Below, piece by piece: positions 7,603-16,561 of a DNA stretch of 64,000 bases. Both the position numbers and the translations under genes were made by a program. The DNA lies in NCBI RefSeq assembly GCF_004343705.1, contig NZ_SKFH01000012.1, forward strand, positions 1-64,000, read 5' to 3'. Numbering within the stretch: the stretch's first letter is position 1; each line of letters starts with the position of its first letter. The stretch comes from Flaviaesturariibacter aridisoli. Lineage in GTDB: Bacteria; Bacteroidota; Bacteroidia; Chitinophagales; Chitinophagaceae. Under the pieces are notes generated by a model. The model did no database searches and was not told the DNA's origin. It saw nothing but the letters and a program-made list of their open reading frames with translations.

Positions 7603-10600
7603 TTGGCATTACCGCATCTACTGAAATACATCTATACGCAGGGAAGTGAAGAGGTGATCCGTAGGGGGAAGAAAATCCATGCGATCGGCTATGTGGACCT
7701 GGCAGAACATGATGAACTCTTTGGCTCGGCCACGTTCCGGGTTAAAGACGACAGCTATTCCACCTACTACAAGGTCTTCGTGCAGCAGTACAAGGATCCG
7801 AAGGCACTTTCGGTGCGCTGCACCTGCCCCTACAACCTCGGCGATATCTGCCGCCACGAAGTGGCCGCCTTGCTGCGCCTGCAGGAACTGCTCGACAAGG
7901 GCCTCCTGCTCAACGGCGACCATGCCTACGACCAGGCGCATACCGTGGCCAAGATGAAGGCGATCGAGGTGAAAACCATCCGCCTGCTCTCTTCGCCCGA
8001 AGTGTTCCAGGAAGCCGAGGAATACCTCAAAACCCAAAAGCCCGTCATTGAAAGCGCCGTGGACGAAGTGGTGAAAGCCCAGGTGACCATCGGCGACGAG
8101 ACCTTCCGCGTGGGCATCCGCCGCAACGAGGAGCGCACCTTCGACACGAGCTCCGATTACGTGGACACCGACCACCCGCTGTGCCTGCCTAAGGTCATCG
8201 TGTTTCTCCACCTCCACGCAAAGGGCGGCACCAACTATTTCGATTCCATCCGCAACTGGGATAAGGAAAAGAACAAGCTGCTGGAACTCTATGGCTATTC
8301 GCTCAAAGACGACCTTTCGGGCAAATTCGAATTTACCTACAAGGAAGGCAAGCCCTACCTCCGCGTGCTCGACCCGACCATCAAACGCGTGGCGCCACCC
8401 GAGCTGGGCGCACCGCGCCGACCCGAGCCGGTGGCTGTAGCGGAACCCGAGCCTGAACGCATTGCCCCCGAAAAGGCGGGCCCCGAAAAAGGCCTGGGCA
8501 TCGTGTTCAACTCTAATAAAACGAGCTACCCCTGGTTCAGCATCGACCTCGTGGAGGGCGAGTTGGCCGACGGCGCCATCGGCGGCCGCGTGGAGAAGCT
8601 CGAGCTGGGCCGCTACATCGACCTCGAGCCCTACAACGAAGCCGACCGCACGCTCATCACCGTAGCCCGCAAGCTGCAGGAGGGCGAGCTCAATAAATAC
8701 CTCAACCGCAACTCGCCGTTCTCCGGTTTTTGGGAGAACATCGTACACAGCGAGGGCGAGGAGCTGCCCGCGGAAACAAAGGCGCTCATCGATGAATACA
8801 TGCTGCCGCGCCTCCGCAAGCTGGCGCAGGAGTTTGGCGGCGCCCCCGTATTTCTACTGCCCAAGGGCAAGACCTTCAAGACGGCCAACCTCGAAAAGGT
8901 GACCTTTCACGAAGTGCCGCTGGTGCCGCAGTTTGCCGTGGCGCCGCAGGGCAAAGGCTACGAGATCGACTGCTACGTAAAGCCCGAGTCGGTGGCCTTC
9001 GGCCTCGCCGACAACGAGGCGCCTACGCCGCTGTTCTTCAGCTACAACGGCGAGCTGTACTTCTGGCTCAACAACGAAGCCGCCGCCGTGGCCCAGCAAT
9101 TCCTCCCCACCGGTGTCATGCAGGTGAAGAAGGACGCCTGGCCCGTAACGCTCGAAAAGATCGTGCTGCCGCTGGCGCGCGAATACAAGGTGGACTTCGA
9201 CAACAGCCTCGTAGACCAAGTGAAGGACGGCGAGCCCGACGTGAAATTGTACCTGCAGGAAAAAGGCGACTACCTCGTGTTCAGCCCCGTATTCAACTAC
9301 AAGGGTTTCGACACGCGCGGCAACGACCGCGACGAGCTCGTGGTGCCGTTTGGCGAGAAGGTAGTAGTGGTGCACCGCAACCGCCCCGCCGAAGGCCGCT
9401 TTATGGAAAAGGTGCGCGCGCTCCACTCCAACTTCATCGACTACGACGACGGCGCCGCCCTCGCCCTGCGCGGTACCGAAGTGCTCAAGAACAACTGGTT
9501 CTTCCTCTTCGTGGATGCGATGCAGGAAGCCAAGGTGCCCGTGTTCGGCTTCGAGCAGCTAAAGAACTTCCGCTTCAACACCGCCAAGCCGCAAACGCAT
9601 ATCTACATCTCCTCCAACACCGACTGGTTCGACGCCAAGGTGGACATTCTCTTCGGCGACCAGCGCGTGTCGGTAGCGGAAGTAAAGCGGGCGCTCGCCA
9701 ACAAGCAGCAGTTTGTACAACTGAATGACGGCACGCTCGGCATCCTCCCGGAAGAATGGCTGAAGAAGTATTCGCTGCTGTTCCGCGTAGGCGAAGGCAA
9801 GACCAACAGCCTGAAGCTGTCGCGCTACCACCTGAGCGTGATCGACGAGCTCTATGAGAACCGCGATGAAGAAGAACTCGAGATCCAACTGGAAGAAAAG
9901 TACGAGCGCATCCGCGAGAACCACCACATCCGCGAGGTGGAGCCGCCGGCGCACCTGAAGCCGATCCTGCGTCCCTACCAGGCGGCGGGCTTCCAGTGGC
10001 TCAATTACCTCAACGAAGTGGGCTGGGGCGGCATCCTCGCCGACGACATGGGTCTGGGTAAGACCGTGCAGGCCCTTTCCTTCCTGCATCACTACCACGA
10101 CCAGAACCCCGACATGCACGCGCTGGTGGTTTGTCCCACCACGCTCATTTATAACTGGGAGAACGAGATCAAGAAGTTCACCCCCGCGCTGACGTACCAC
10201 ATTCACCACGGCCCGCAGCGTCACCGCGACCCCGAGGTACTGAAGCAGTTCAACGTGATCATCACCACCTACGGCACGCTGCGCAGCGACATCAAGACCT
10301 TCACGTCCATCGGCTTCGACTACGCCGTGCTCGACGAATCGCAGGCCATCAAGAACCCGCAGAGCAAGGTGGCTAAAGCCGCGGCGCTGCTGCCGGCGAA
10401 GCACCGCATCTGCATGAGTGGTACGCCGCTGCAGAACAACACCTTTGATATCTATGCGCAGATGAACTTCCTCAACCCCGGCATGCTGGGCACGATGGAA
10501 TTCTTCCGCCAGGAGTTTGCTATTCCCATCGACAAGTTCGGTGAGGCCGAGCAAAAGGAGCACCTCAAGAAGATCCTGTATCCCTTCATCCTGCGGCGCA

Positions 10601-11355
10601 CGAAGGAGCAGGTGGCCAAGGACTTGCCGGAGAAGACCGAGCAGGTGCTGTTTTGCGAAATGGAGGACGAGCAGCGCAAGATCTACGATGCTTACCGCAA
10701 CGACTTCCGTTCCCGCATCCTCGGCACCATCGAGGAGCAGGGCATTCAGAAGTCGCAGTTCACCATCCTGCAGGGCCTCATGAAGCTGCGGCAGATCTGC
10801 GATTCGCCGGCGATCCTCAACGAAGAGGAGAAGTTCGAGAACCATTCCATCAAGCTCGATGAGCTGGCCCGCGAGATCGATGAGAACATCGGCCACCACA
10901 AGGCACTCGTGTTCTCGCAGTTCCTGGGCATGCTGGCCCTCATCCGCGAAAAGCTCGACAAGCTGGGCATCCGCTACGAATACTTCGACGGCTCTACGTC
11001 GGCCACCGACCGCGAGAAGGCGATCCAAAGCTTCCAGAAAGACGACGAGGTGCGCGTGTTTCTCATCTCGCTGAAGGCGGGTGGCGTGGGCCTCAACCTC
11101 ACCGCCGCCGACTACGTATACATCGTGGATCCGTGGTGGAACCCCGCCGTGGAGCAGCAGGCCATCGACCGGACGCACCGCATCGGGCAGACGAAGAACA
11201 TTTTCGCCTACCGCATGATCTGTAAGGATACCATTGAAGACAAGATCATGGAGCTGCAGGAGCGCAAGCGCATTCTCGCAAAGGAACTCATTGCCGACGA
11301 TGCGTCGTTTGTGAAGAGCCTGAGCCGGGAGGATGTGGAATACTTGTTCAGTTAA
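7603..11355 (+). CDS. SWIM zinc-finger SNF2-family helicase
   Basis: 1250 residues. No ATG lies before the conserved start, and an in-frame stop at 7591 limits extension, so TTG at 7603 is used. A SWIM zinc finger (CTCPYNLGDICRHEV, about 67-81) is followed by a long unique region (about 100-780). The SNF2 ATPase core follows: motif I DDMGLGKT (about 813-820), motif II DESQ (about 909), motif III MSGTPLQNN, then the helicase C lobe with KAGGVGLNLTAADYV and HRIGQT. Such proteins move along double-stranded DNA or remodel protein-DNA complexes. Cytosolic; no partner gene is adjacent. Confidence 0.93.
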   Translation: MALPHLLKYIYTQGSEEVIRRGKKIHAIGYVDLAEHDELFGSATFRVKDDSYSTYYKVFVQQYKDPKALSVRCTCPYNLGDICRHEVAALLRLQELLDKGLLLNGDHAYDQAHTVAKMKAIEVKTIRLLSSPEVFQEAEEYLKTQKPVIESAVDEVVKAQVTIGDETFRVGIRRNEERTFDTSSDYVDTDHPLCLPKVIVFLHLHAKGGTNYFDSIRNWDKEKNKLLELYGYSLKDDLSGKFEFTYKEGKPYLRVLDPTIKRVAPPELGAPRRPEPVAVAEPEPERIAPEKAGPEKGLGIVFNSNKTSYPWFSIDLVEGELADGAIGGRVEKLELGRYIDLEPYNEADRTLITVARKLQEGELNKYLNRNSPFSGFWENIVHSEGEELPAETKALIDEYMLPRLRKLAQEFGGAPVFLLPKGKTFKTANLEKVTFHEVPLVPQFAVAPQGKGYEIDCYVKPESVAFGLADNEAPTPLFFSYNGELYFWLNNEAAAVAQQFLPTGVMQVKKDAWPVTLEKIVLPLAREYKVDFDNSLVDQVKDGEPDVKLYLQEKGDYLVFSPVFNYKGFDTRGNDRDELVVPFGEKVVVVHRNRPAEGRFMEKVRALHSNFIDYDDGAALALRGTEVLKNNWFFLFVDAMQEAKVPVFGFEQLKNFRFNTAKPQTHIYISSNTDWFDAKVDILFGDQRVSVAEVKRALANKQQFVQLNDGTLGILPEEWLKKYSLLFRVGEGKTNSLKLSRYHLSVIDELYENRDEEELEIQLEEKYERIRENHHIREVEPPAHLKPILRPYQAAGFQWLNYLNEVGWGGILADDMGLGKTVQALSFLHHYHDQNPDMHALVVCPTTLIYNWENEIKKFTPALTYHIHHGPQRHRDPEVLKQFNVIITTYGTLRSDIKTFTSIGFDYAVLDESQAIKNPQSKVAKAAALLPAKHRICMSGTPLQNNTFDIYAQMNFLNPGMLGTMEFFRQEFAIPIDKFGEAEQKEHLKKILYPFILRRTKEQVAKDLPEKTEQVLFCEMEDEQRKIYDAYRNDFRSRILGTIEEQGIQKSQFTILQGLMKLRQICDSPAILNEEEKFENHSIKLDELAREIDENIGHHKALVFSQFLGMLALIREKLDKLGIRYEYFDGSTSATDREKAIQSFQKDDEVRVFLISLKAGGVGLNLTAADYVYIVDPWWNPAVEQQAIDRTHRIGQTKNIFAYRMICKDTIEDKIMELQERKRILAKELIADDASFVKSLSREDVEYLFS

Positions 11356-11386
11356 GGCTCCCGGAAAGCACGGAATACACGGAAAA

Positions 11387-11423
11387 AATACCAAAGGGCT
11401 CGCTATGCGAGCCCTTTGGTATT
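11387..11423. terminator. Terminator after the SNF2 gene
   Basis: Perfect 17-bp stem AATACCAAAGGGCTCGC / GCGAGCCCTTTGGTATT with a 3-nt loop, 31 bp after the stop. It has only a weak T-run. Confidence 0.7.
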
Positions 11424-11486
11424 GGAGCTTAGTTCGAATGGATCACTCGTTGTGGAAAGTGCTTTTTGCACGGGCTCCTTTCCCCT

Positions 11487-11541
11487 GCCCGGGCGCGTAG
11501 CGCCCTTTCCTTTTATTGCCCGGGGCTTTAGCCCCGGGGCT
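11487..11541. repeat. REP-like double hairpin, left of the RAYT gene
   Basis: Two hairpins, GGGCGCGTAGCGCCC and CGGGGCTTTAGCCCCG, joined by a TTTTATTGCC linker. The second abuts the stop codon of the transposase gene. Inverted relatives are at 12095-12140 and 12161-12216. Confidence 0.8.
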
Positions 11542-12002
11542 CACAGGGGCTCGTGAAAGCCATATTGCGGATCGAAGTCGACGCCCTGTTCGCGCATCAG
11601 CCGCTGGTCCTCGTCGACGAATCGCTCCTGGCCATGATGCTCCGGCTGCCGGCGGATATAACGCGCCACCACCGGCACGCGGTCGGCGGAAATATGAAAC
11701 CAGCGGTAGCCGCGCTGCCATTCGAAATGCGCGGGCAGCAACTTCTGCCCATTGATCCAATGCGCCGTTTCGCCCTTGATCACCTGCATGATCATGGCCG
11801 GCGCCATGTTCATCGATATGGCCATGAGGAGGTGCACGTGATCGGGCATGGCATAAATGGCCATCAGTTGATGGTCCATGCCATCGATCTTGCCGGCCAT
11901 GTGGCTTTCCACATGCTCCCGGATGGAGGGGAGGAGTAAGGCCTGCCGGTATTTGGGGGCGAAGACGACGTGTACCGCCGATTGCTTCCAGGTGTTGGAC
12001 AT
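11541..12002 (-). CDS. REP-associated tyrosine transposase (IS200-like, Y1/HUH)
   Basis: 153 residues from the ATG at 12002 (MSNTWKQSAVHVVFAPKYR). The HUH metal-binding motif is HVHLL after YAMPD (about 50-57). The catalytic tyrosine is probably that of ARYIRRQPEHH (about 115). Typical features in between are IKGETAHWIN and FEWQRGYRWFHIS. The enzyme would nick single-stranded DNA at hairpins. It is flanked on both sides by REP-like hairpins with a shared linker, in opposite orientation, so RAYT fits better than a plain IS200 element, which carries no such multi-hairpin flanks. All key residues are intact. Confidence 0.9.
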   Translation of the reverse strand: MSNTWKQSAVHVVFAPKYRQALLLPSIREHVESHMAGKIDGMDHQLMAIYAMPDHVHLLMAISMNMAPAMIMQVIKGETAHWINGQKLLPAHFEWQRGYRWFHISADRVPVVARYIRRQPEHHGQERFVDEDQRLMREQGVDFDPQYGFHEPL

Positions 12003-12094
12003 AGGTGTGTTTTGGATAAAGCTACCTGCGCCGGTGCCGGATTTCCATGGGGAAAGCAACAGGATTTACTGCTTTTTTCCCCAGCTGCAAGGCA

Positions 12095-12216
12095 CATCGG
12101 GCTAAAGCCCGATGGATAAAGTGGCGGCGCTACGCGCCGCAACTTCCCCGCTTCATCAGTGCGCCTCGGGCTGAAGCCCGAGGCAATAAAAAGCCAGGGC
12201 GCTACGCGCCCGGGCT
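12095..12216. repeat. Two REP-like double hairpins, right of the RAYT gene
   Basis: Unit 1 (12095-12140): CATCGGGCTAAAGCCCGATG, an ATAAAG linker, and GCGGCGCTACGCGCCGC. Unit 2 (12161-12216): GCCTCGGGCTGAAGCCCGAG, a CAATAAAA linker, and GGGCGCTACGCGCCC. Both are inverted relative to the left unit. The stretch 12217-12321 holds only a diverged 38-bp direct repeat (CCAGCTTTCA at 12223 and 12261). Confidence 0.8.
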
Positions 12217-12321
12217 GGACAGCCAGCTTTCAAGTCGATAAAAATGCACTCATATCGGGGCCAGCTTTCAGCATCAATAAACGCCCCTCGCATTGGAGTC
12301 GCTTTACCGGGCTGTACGAAA

Positions 12322-12345
12322 AAGCCCCTCGCTTCGGAGGGGCTT
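12322..12345 (-). terminator. Terminator of the lipoprotein gene at 12364
   Basis: Stem AAGCCCCTC / GAGGGGCTT. On the minus strand a TTTTT run follows directly. Confidence 0.8.
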
Positions 12346-12363
12346 CGCTAAAAGATTCAGGGT

Positions 12364-13260
12364 TCATTTGCGGAAGTATGCATACAGCGTCGTGCCGTTT
12401 TCACGGTAAATGCTGCCCAGGTAACCTTCCGTTCCCTGGCCGTAAAAATCGTAGGCTACCACGGCGGTCTGCTGCCCGTCCACGATGCCCAGCATGCCCA
12501 GCAGGGCCGGGTCGGGCGTGGTGTTGTTGAGCAGGAAGTTGGCGGTACGGGTGTAGGTGCGGCGGATCAGCACGGCATTGACAGCCGCAGCGGAGCCGGG
12601 GTATTGCAGGGAGCCGCTGCCCACCACCTTAACGCTGCCCGTGTAGGTATTCTTCATCGAAACCGGTGCGGGAAAAGGCAGGAAGGTGGGCGCCGTGACG
12701 GTGCCGCTTTCCTGGAGCGCCGAGGTAAAGGTGACCGAGTCGCCGTCGTAGGCCGGCAGCGGGGGCGTAAGCGGCAGCCGGTTGGGTGTATACACGTTGC
12801 TCTGCGCATTGAAGGCGATGGTGGCCGTAGCGGGGATGTTGAAGGTCACCGCGGGCAGGGAGCGGCCCAACTCCGTCCAACCGTTGGCCGATACTTCATA
12901 AAAAGTGCGGATGCTGATGGGCTGCGTATTGCCGCCCACGCCGAAGTCGACCACCTGCTCGCGCGCATAGGTAGCGCTGGGGAAGGTACTGTTGCCAGCG
13001 GCCACCAGGCGCATGGTGTCGTTGATGCCGCCGCTGAGACTGCTGAAGTTCCAGGTCTGCCCGGCGCCGGTTGCCGGTACGATAGCGGCTACATTGCTGG
13101 TATAGCGGGCATATACGAGCGAAGATCCGGTGGTGAACTGCTGCGACAGCGAAGCGGCAGTAACGTTGGGGCCGGTGCGGGCGGACGTTTCGTCGTTGTT
13201 GTTCTTGGAGCAGGAGGCCAGCAGCGCGAGCGCGGCGGCCAGGGTGAGGGTAATGCGCAT
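12364..13260 (-). CDS. Lipoprotein of unknown function
   Basis: 298 residues. The signal peptide ends in a lipobox LLASC (Cys about 17), followed by an Asn/Asp-rich linker (SKNNNDE), which predicts attachment to the outer membrane. The rest is beta-rich and poor in Cys, with no named domain recognised. Alternating Thr/Ser/Ala strands (TSALQESGTVTAPTF, NTYTGSVKVVGSGSL) fit a secreted beta-sandwich. It is the last gene of a minus-strand run, with its own terminator 19 bp downstream. Confidence 0.75.
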   Translation of the reverse strand: MRITLTLAAALALLASCSKNNNDETSARTGPNVTAASLSQQFTTGSSLVYARYTSNVAAIVPATGAGQTWNFSSLSGGINDTMRLVAAGNSTFPSATYAREQVVDFGVGGNTQPISIRTFYEVSANGWTELGRSLPAVTFNIPATATIAFNAQSNVYTPNRLPLTPPLPAYDGDSVTFTSALQESGTVTAPTFLPFPAPVSMKNTYTGSVKVVGSGSLQYPGSAAAVNAVLIRRTYTRTANFLLNNTTPDPALLGMLGIVDGQQTAVVAYDFYGQGTEGYLGSIYRENGTTLYAYFRK

Positions 13261-13316
13261 CGTTTAAGGGTTTACGCTAGGAAGGTACGAAGGCCACCGC
13301 TGGCGGGCACAAAAAA

Positions 13317-13337
13317 GGTCCCGCCGGCGGCAGGACC
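13317..13337 (-). terminator. Terminator of the PRC-barrel gene
   Basis: GGTCC...GGACC outer stem with an inner GCC/GGC stem; on the minus strand six T residues follow. Confidence 0.7.
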
Positions 13338-13362
13338 CATTTGTATTTCTGGTCAAAGAAGG

Positions 13363-13983
13363 TCAGAGCAATCCTTTGCGACGGGCTTCTTCTTCGTCGC
13401 GGAGATTTTGCTCGTGGCGGCGGCGTATCGCCTCGGCATCATCGCTGCTGAGGTGACTCGCCGGGAGCTCTTCGGCCTCGCGGCGTGCCGGCTGCGGGGC
13501 AATGGGTTGTGCCGGCGCACGGTGCAGGCGGCGGTCGTCGAAGTGCTCGTGGTTGTAGAAGCTCTGATCGAGATCTTCGCCACCGACGTTGCTGCCCAGC
13601 GACGTGTGCTCGCGGCCGAACACCTGGCTGATGTCGATCTCCGACTTGGGGCCGAGGTGCGTGCGGTCATAGCGGGGCAGGGCCCGAAGCTGGTAAGGCG
13701 TTACACCGGTAAGAATTACGCTGTCGTCGGCGGGGTGCAGCTGGGCAAAGCCGATGGGCACCAAAACGGTACGCTTTTCGAGCTGCAGCACCTTGTTGTC
13801 GGTGAGGGCCACCACGGCGTAACGCACGCGCTGCGCTACGGTATCGATGATCAGCTCGGTGATTTTACCCAGGCGCTGTCCATCGCTGCTGATGACCTGC
13901 CAGCCGTGGATGTCGGGCTGGCCTTTTACCATTTCAAAACCGGAGCCCCGGAATTCCTGGAGGCGCTTTTTATCTGTAGCCAT
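13363..13983 (-). CDS. PRC-barrel domain protein
   Basis: 206 residues without signal peptide or membrane segment. Residues about 24-92 form a PRC-barrel (GWQVISSDGQRLGKITELII, VRYAVVAL, VLVPIGFAQL). The rest is charged and probably disordered, ending in a Glu/Arg-rich helix (EAIRRRHEQNLRDEEEARRK). Proteins of this kind often accompany general stress response genes, but no partner is certain here. The next gene upstream encodes a small membrane protein, separated by a heptad microrepeat. Confidence 0.85.
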   Translation of the reverse strand: MATDKKRLQEFRGSGFEMVKGQPDIHGWQVISSDGQRLGKITELIIDTVAQRVRYAVVALTDNKVLQLEKRTVLVPIGFAQLHPADDSVILTGVTPYQLRALPRYDRTHLGPKSEIDISQVFGREHTSLGSNVGGEDLDQSFYNHEHFDDRRLHRAPAQPIAPQPARREAEELPASHLSSDDAEAIRRRHEQNLRDEEEARRKGLL

Positions 13984-14030
13984 GATGCTGTGATTTGAAG
14001 TTTATTGTTTGTGGTCGGCGTGCGACGCTG

Positions 14031-14060
14031 CTCACGGCTCACGCGTCACGTTTCTCACGG
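14031..14060. repeat. Heptad microrepeat, CTCACGC type
   Basis: Four imperfect 7-bp units (CTCACGG, CTCACGC, GTCACGT, TTCTCACG) ending at the stop codon of the small membrane protein gene. Single-armed version of the GTGAGGC family. Confidence 0.65.
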
Positions 14061-14246
14061 GTTGCGGTTCGCGCCGTTGTCGGGCGCTTGCTGCGTCGTG
14101 GTTGTGTTGTTGGGCGCCGGCGTCGTGTCCGACGATACGTGCTGATTGCGCCATACGAGCCAACCGATGAGGGCGGCGACCAGCAGGAGCAGGATCACCC
14201 AGGGTAATACCGAGCGCTTCTTCCGTTGTACCAATAGTTCTGCCAT
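14055..14246 (-). CDS. Small bitopic membrane protein
   Basis: 63 residues: a basic N-terminus (QRKKR), one strong membrane segment (about 14-33, VLPWVILLLLVAALIGWLVW) and a Thr/Asn/Pro-rich tail probably outside the membrane. Function not recognisable. It lies between an S41 protease gene and a PRC-barrel gene on the same strand, and could be co-transcribed with either. Confidence 0.65.
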   Translation of the reverse strand: MAELLVQRKKRSVLPWVILLLLVAALIGWLVWRNQHVSSDTTPAPNNTTTTQQAPDNGANRNP

Positions 14247-14300
14247 AACAATGCGTTTATTCCCGGTATCCGTTATAAAATCTGTGCCAGAGAAAAGTGC

Positions 14301-15551
14301 TCAACGCGCACTGCGGGTCAGGAAACGAACCGCGGCGCTGAGGCCGCCGTCGAAGCCGGGGCGGCTGTCGGGCACGGGACGTATGTCGTGGAATAGCTCC
14401 CGTCGTGTGCCGTTGATGTGGTACAACCGCTCGGCGGAAACGCTGTAACCGATGCCGCTGTTGGGCAACCGGAAAGAATAGATGGCGCCGTTGAGTCCTG
14501 CCATCGCGTGGCCGAAAAGCACCGCCCGGTGCAGGCCGTGCAGCCCGATGGCGATGCCTTCGCCCATGCTGCCTGTCCACGCGCCTACCAGCAGCACCAC
14601 GGGTTGGGTGTATGCTTTTCCGCGCGGCACCACAATTTCCACCCAGCTCCGCTTCACACCCCAGCGGCCGCTGTCGGCGGGGAGCTCGTGGCGCTGGTAG
14701 TAACCTTCGCGCTGCAGCAGGCGCCCCATGATGGCGCGGGCCACGGTGCTGGTGCTGCCGCTTGGCGTTTCGCGCAGGTCGATGATGAGGGCACGGGTGT
14801 TCATCAGCCCGTTCAGCACAGAGTCGAAGGCGGGGATGAGGGCTTCGTCGCCGAGGCTGTTGTGCAGCCCGATGTAACCTACATTTCCTTCCAGGATGCG
14901 GTGCTCCAAAAGTCCGTCATAGCCGAGCGTATCGATGTTGACGAGGCTGTCGGGCCGCAGGCCCCGGTGCAGCGCGTGTCCATCGCTCAGTGTCAGTGAG
15001 CGTGGGTCGCGGTGGATGCCTGCGGCCAGCAGCTGCAGCGCATAGAGCCGGGCGGCGCTGTCGGGGGCGCTGAGGCATTGGGGAAGCAACGGGCTTATTG
15101 CATCTCCCGGCGACCGGCCGTTCACGCCCATGAGTTCCATGCCCGCCCGGACGCCGGCCTTTTCGGCGCCGCTGCGCGGGCGCACTTCCGACACAAAGGC
15201 GCGGTCGCCGCTCAGGCGGAGGGCGATGTCGGCGCCAGTGGGCACGAGGCGGTACGAGGCAGCCGTGTTGGTGTTGAGACTCATGTGCTGGTCGGTAAGC
15301 TCGCGCAGCACGCTTTCCAGGAAGAGCGTGAAGGCATACCTGCTGCGTATTGTATCGAGCTGCGGGCGGTAGCGTTCGCGTACACAATTCCAGTCGGTCT
15401 TTTTTTCGGGCCAGTAGGCGTATTGTTCCTGCACGGTCGTCCACAACGCATCGAAGTCTTCGCGATACTGTGCCGGCGTGAGCGTTTGCTGGGCAACGGC
15501 GGCTGCGGCGAGCTGAAGGAAAGCGAGCAGGAGGACAAAGCGCTGTTTCAT
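14301..15551 (-). CDS. S41-family (C-terminal processing) peptidase
   Basis: 416 residues with a signal peptide (MKQRFVLLLAFLQLAAAAVA). A PDZ-like segment (AEKAGVRAGMELMGVNGRS, about 130-150) precedes the peptidase core (VGYIGLHN; ALIIDLRETPSGS). The nucleophile is probably the Ser of GAWTGSMGEG (about 330), in the place of the usual TASASE/TSSAGE motif. Secreted or periplasmic. A -7 box TACCTTTA lies 6 nt before the ATG, so the mRNA is probably leaderless. Cargo or substrate unknown. Confidence 0.85.
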   Translation of the reverse strand: MKQRFVLLLAFLQLAAAAVAQQTLTPAQYREDFDALWTTVQEQYAYWPEKKTDWNCVRERYRPQLDTIRSRYAFTLFLESVLRELTDQHMSLNTNTAASYRLVPTGADIALRLSGDRAFVSEVRPRSGAEKAGVRAGMELMGVNGRSPGDAISPLLPQCLSAPDSAARLYALQLLAAGIHRDPRSLTLSDGHALHRGLRPDSLVNIDTLGYDGLLEHRILEGNVGYIGLHNSLGDEALIPAFDSVLNGLMNTRALIIDLRETPSGSTSTVARAIMGRLLQREGYYQRHELPADSGRWGVKRSWVEIVVPRGKAYTQPVVLLVGAWTGSMGEGIAIGLHGLHRAVLFGHAMAGLNGAIYSFRLPNSGIGYSVSAERLYHINGTRRELFHDIRPVPDSRPGFDGGLSAAVRFLTRSAR

Positions 15552-15557
15552 GATCTT

Positions 15558-15565
15558 TAAAGGTA
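15558..15565 (-). promoter_or_regulatory. -7 element of the S41 peptidase gene (TACCTTTA)
   Basis: Seven of eight bases match TAnnTTTG. Only 6 nt separate it from the start codon. Confidence 0.5.
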
Positions 15566-15576
15566 GGAAGCAAAAA

Positions 15577-15596
15577 GCCCCCGCAAAAGCAGGGGC
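15577..15596 (-). terminator. Terminator of the lipoprotein gene at 15631
   Basis: Stem GCCCC(CGC) / (GCA)GGGGC with loop AAAA; on the minus strand TTTTT follows. Confidence 0.8.
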
Positions 15597-15630
15597 CGTC
15601 CTTCTGTCCTATGAGAAAAAAATGTCGTGC

Positions 15631-16398
15631 TTATTGGTATTCAAACGTAGTGGTTACCGAGCCCCTTGTAGCCGTTGTGGGATAGCCGGCGGCATTGAAG
15701 GTGTAGGTGGTCGTTTCGGTGCGGTCGAGCGCCGTGCCGGGGAAGTCGTAGGCGGTGCTGAGCAGCTCATGGCGGGTATAAAAGAGAAGCGAGAAGCCGG
15801 CCTGGTCGAGTATCCAGGGGGAGATGGAGGGGAACGCCGATTTGTGCGTGCCGTAAGTAAAGTTGGCCTTGTAGAAGCCCTGTCCGTCGCGCGCTTCAGC
15901 CAGCTCGCCGTCGGCATTGTAGGTGAGGTTGAAGTCGGCTTCATCGCCATCCTGGAGCATTTCGAGGTGGATGGCCGACACGCGGTTGTTCGTCACCGTG
16001 TAGGTCAGCACATCGTCTTCGAACAGCTGGTCGGGCTGACCGGCCGCACGCTGCCAGCTCTTGAAGGTGGCGGTGGCGGGCTTGCCGTTGGCATAGGTGT
16101 AAGTATACACGTTGAAGAAGTTCGGTTCGGTCTCCTCCACTTTAACGAGGTTGCCGGCCGCATCGTAAGTGAACGCGGTGGTCTCGCTGTTGTCGGCGTT
16201 CTTGAAATTCAGCAGGCGGTGCTGGTTGTCGTAGGTCAGGGTGAAGACTGTGGCCACGCCGTTCTGGGTTTCGGTAAACTTCTTGAGGTACTGCTGCGCC
16301 GGCGTACCACCACCGGTTGTTTCGTTGTCCTTGTCTTTCTTGCAAGCTGTGAGGCTGAGGGCTGCCAGCGCGGTGGCGGCAAAGAGGGTGCGTTTCAT
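15631..16398 (-). CDS. Lipoprotein with RHS/YD-like repeats
   Basis: 255 residues from the ATG at 16398 (MKRTLFAATALAALSLTAC). The lipobox LTAC is followed by KKDKDN, so it is a probable outer-membrane lipoprotein. The body carries spaced YD-type strand motifs (FTLTYDNQHRLLNF, TAFTYDAAGNLVKV, FNLTYNADGELAEA, TTYTFNAAGYPTTA), as in the DUF4595/RHS-like lipoproteins common in Bacteroidetes. Function unknown. Followed by its own terminator. Confidence 0.8.
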   Translation of the reverse strand: MKRTLFAATALAALSLTACKKDKDNETTGGGTPAQQYLKKFTETQNGVATVFTLTYDNQHRLLNFKNADNSETTAFTYDAAGNLVKVEETEPNFFNVYTYTYANGKPATATFKSWQRAAGQPDQLFEDDVLTYTVTNNRVSAIHLEMLQDGDEADFNLTYNADGELAEARDGQGFYKANFTYGTHKSAFPSISPWILDQAGFSLLFYTRHELLSTAYDFPGTALDRTETTTYTFNAAGYPTTATRGSVTTTFEYQ

Positions 16399-16514
16399 GG
16401 TTATTCCTGGTTTTGTTGCACAATATTCGACCGACCGGTGCGAGCGGTAACGACCATCTCTCACGAGTTGCGATAAGTGCCGGGTGAATTGCGCCGATCG
16501 ATGGGCAAAAAGAA

Positions 16515-16538
16515 AGGGCCGCCCGAAAGGGCGGCCCT
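16515..16538 (-). terminator. Terminator of the M43 protease gene
   Basis: Perfect 10-bp stem AGGGCCGCCC / GGGCGGCCCT with loop GAAA; on the minus strand TTCTTTTT follows. Confidence 0.85.
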
Positions 16539-16561
16539 GGTATATGGTTGCTTTGAAAAAA

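Noticed and set aside
9559-11394. A 611-codon minus-strand frame opposite the SNF2 gene
   Set aside because: Shadow of the helicase; no recognisable domain or start context.
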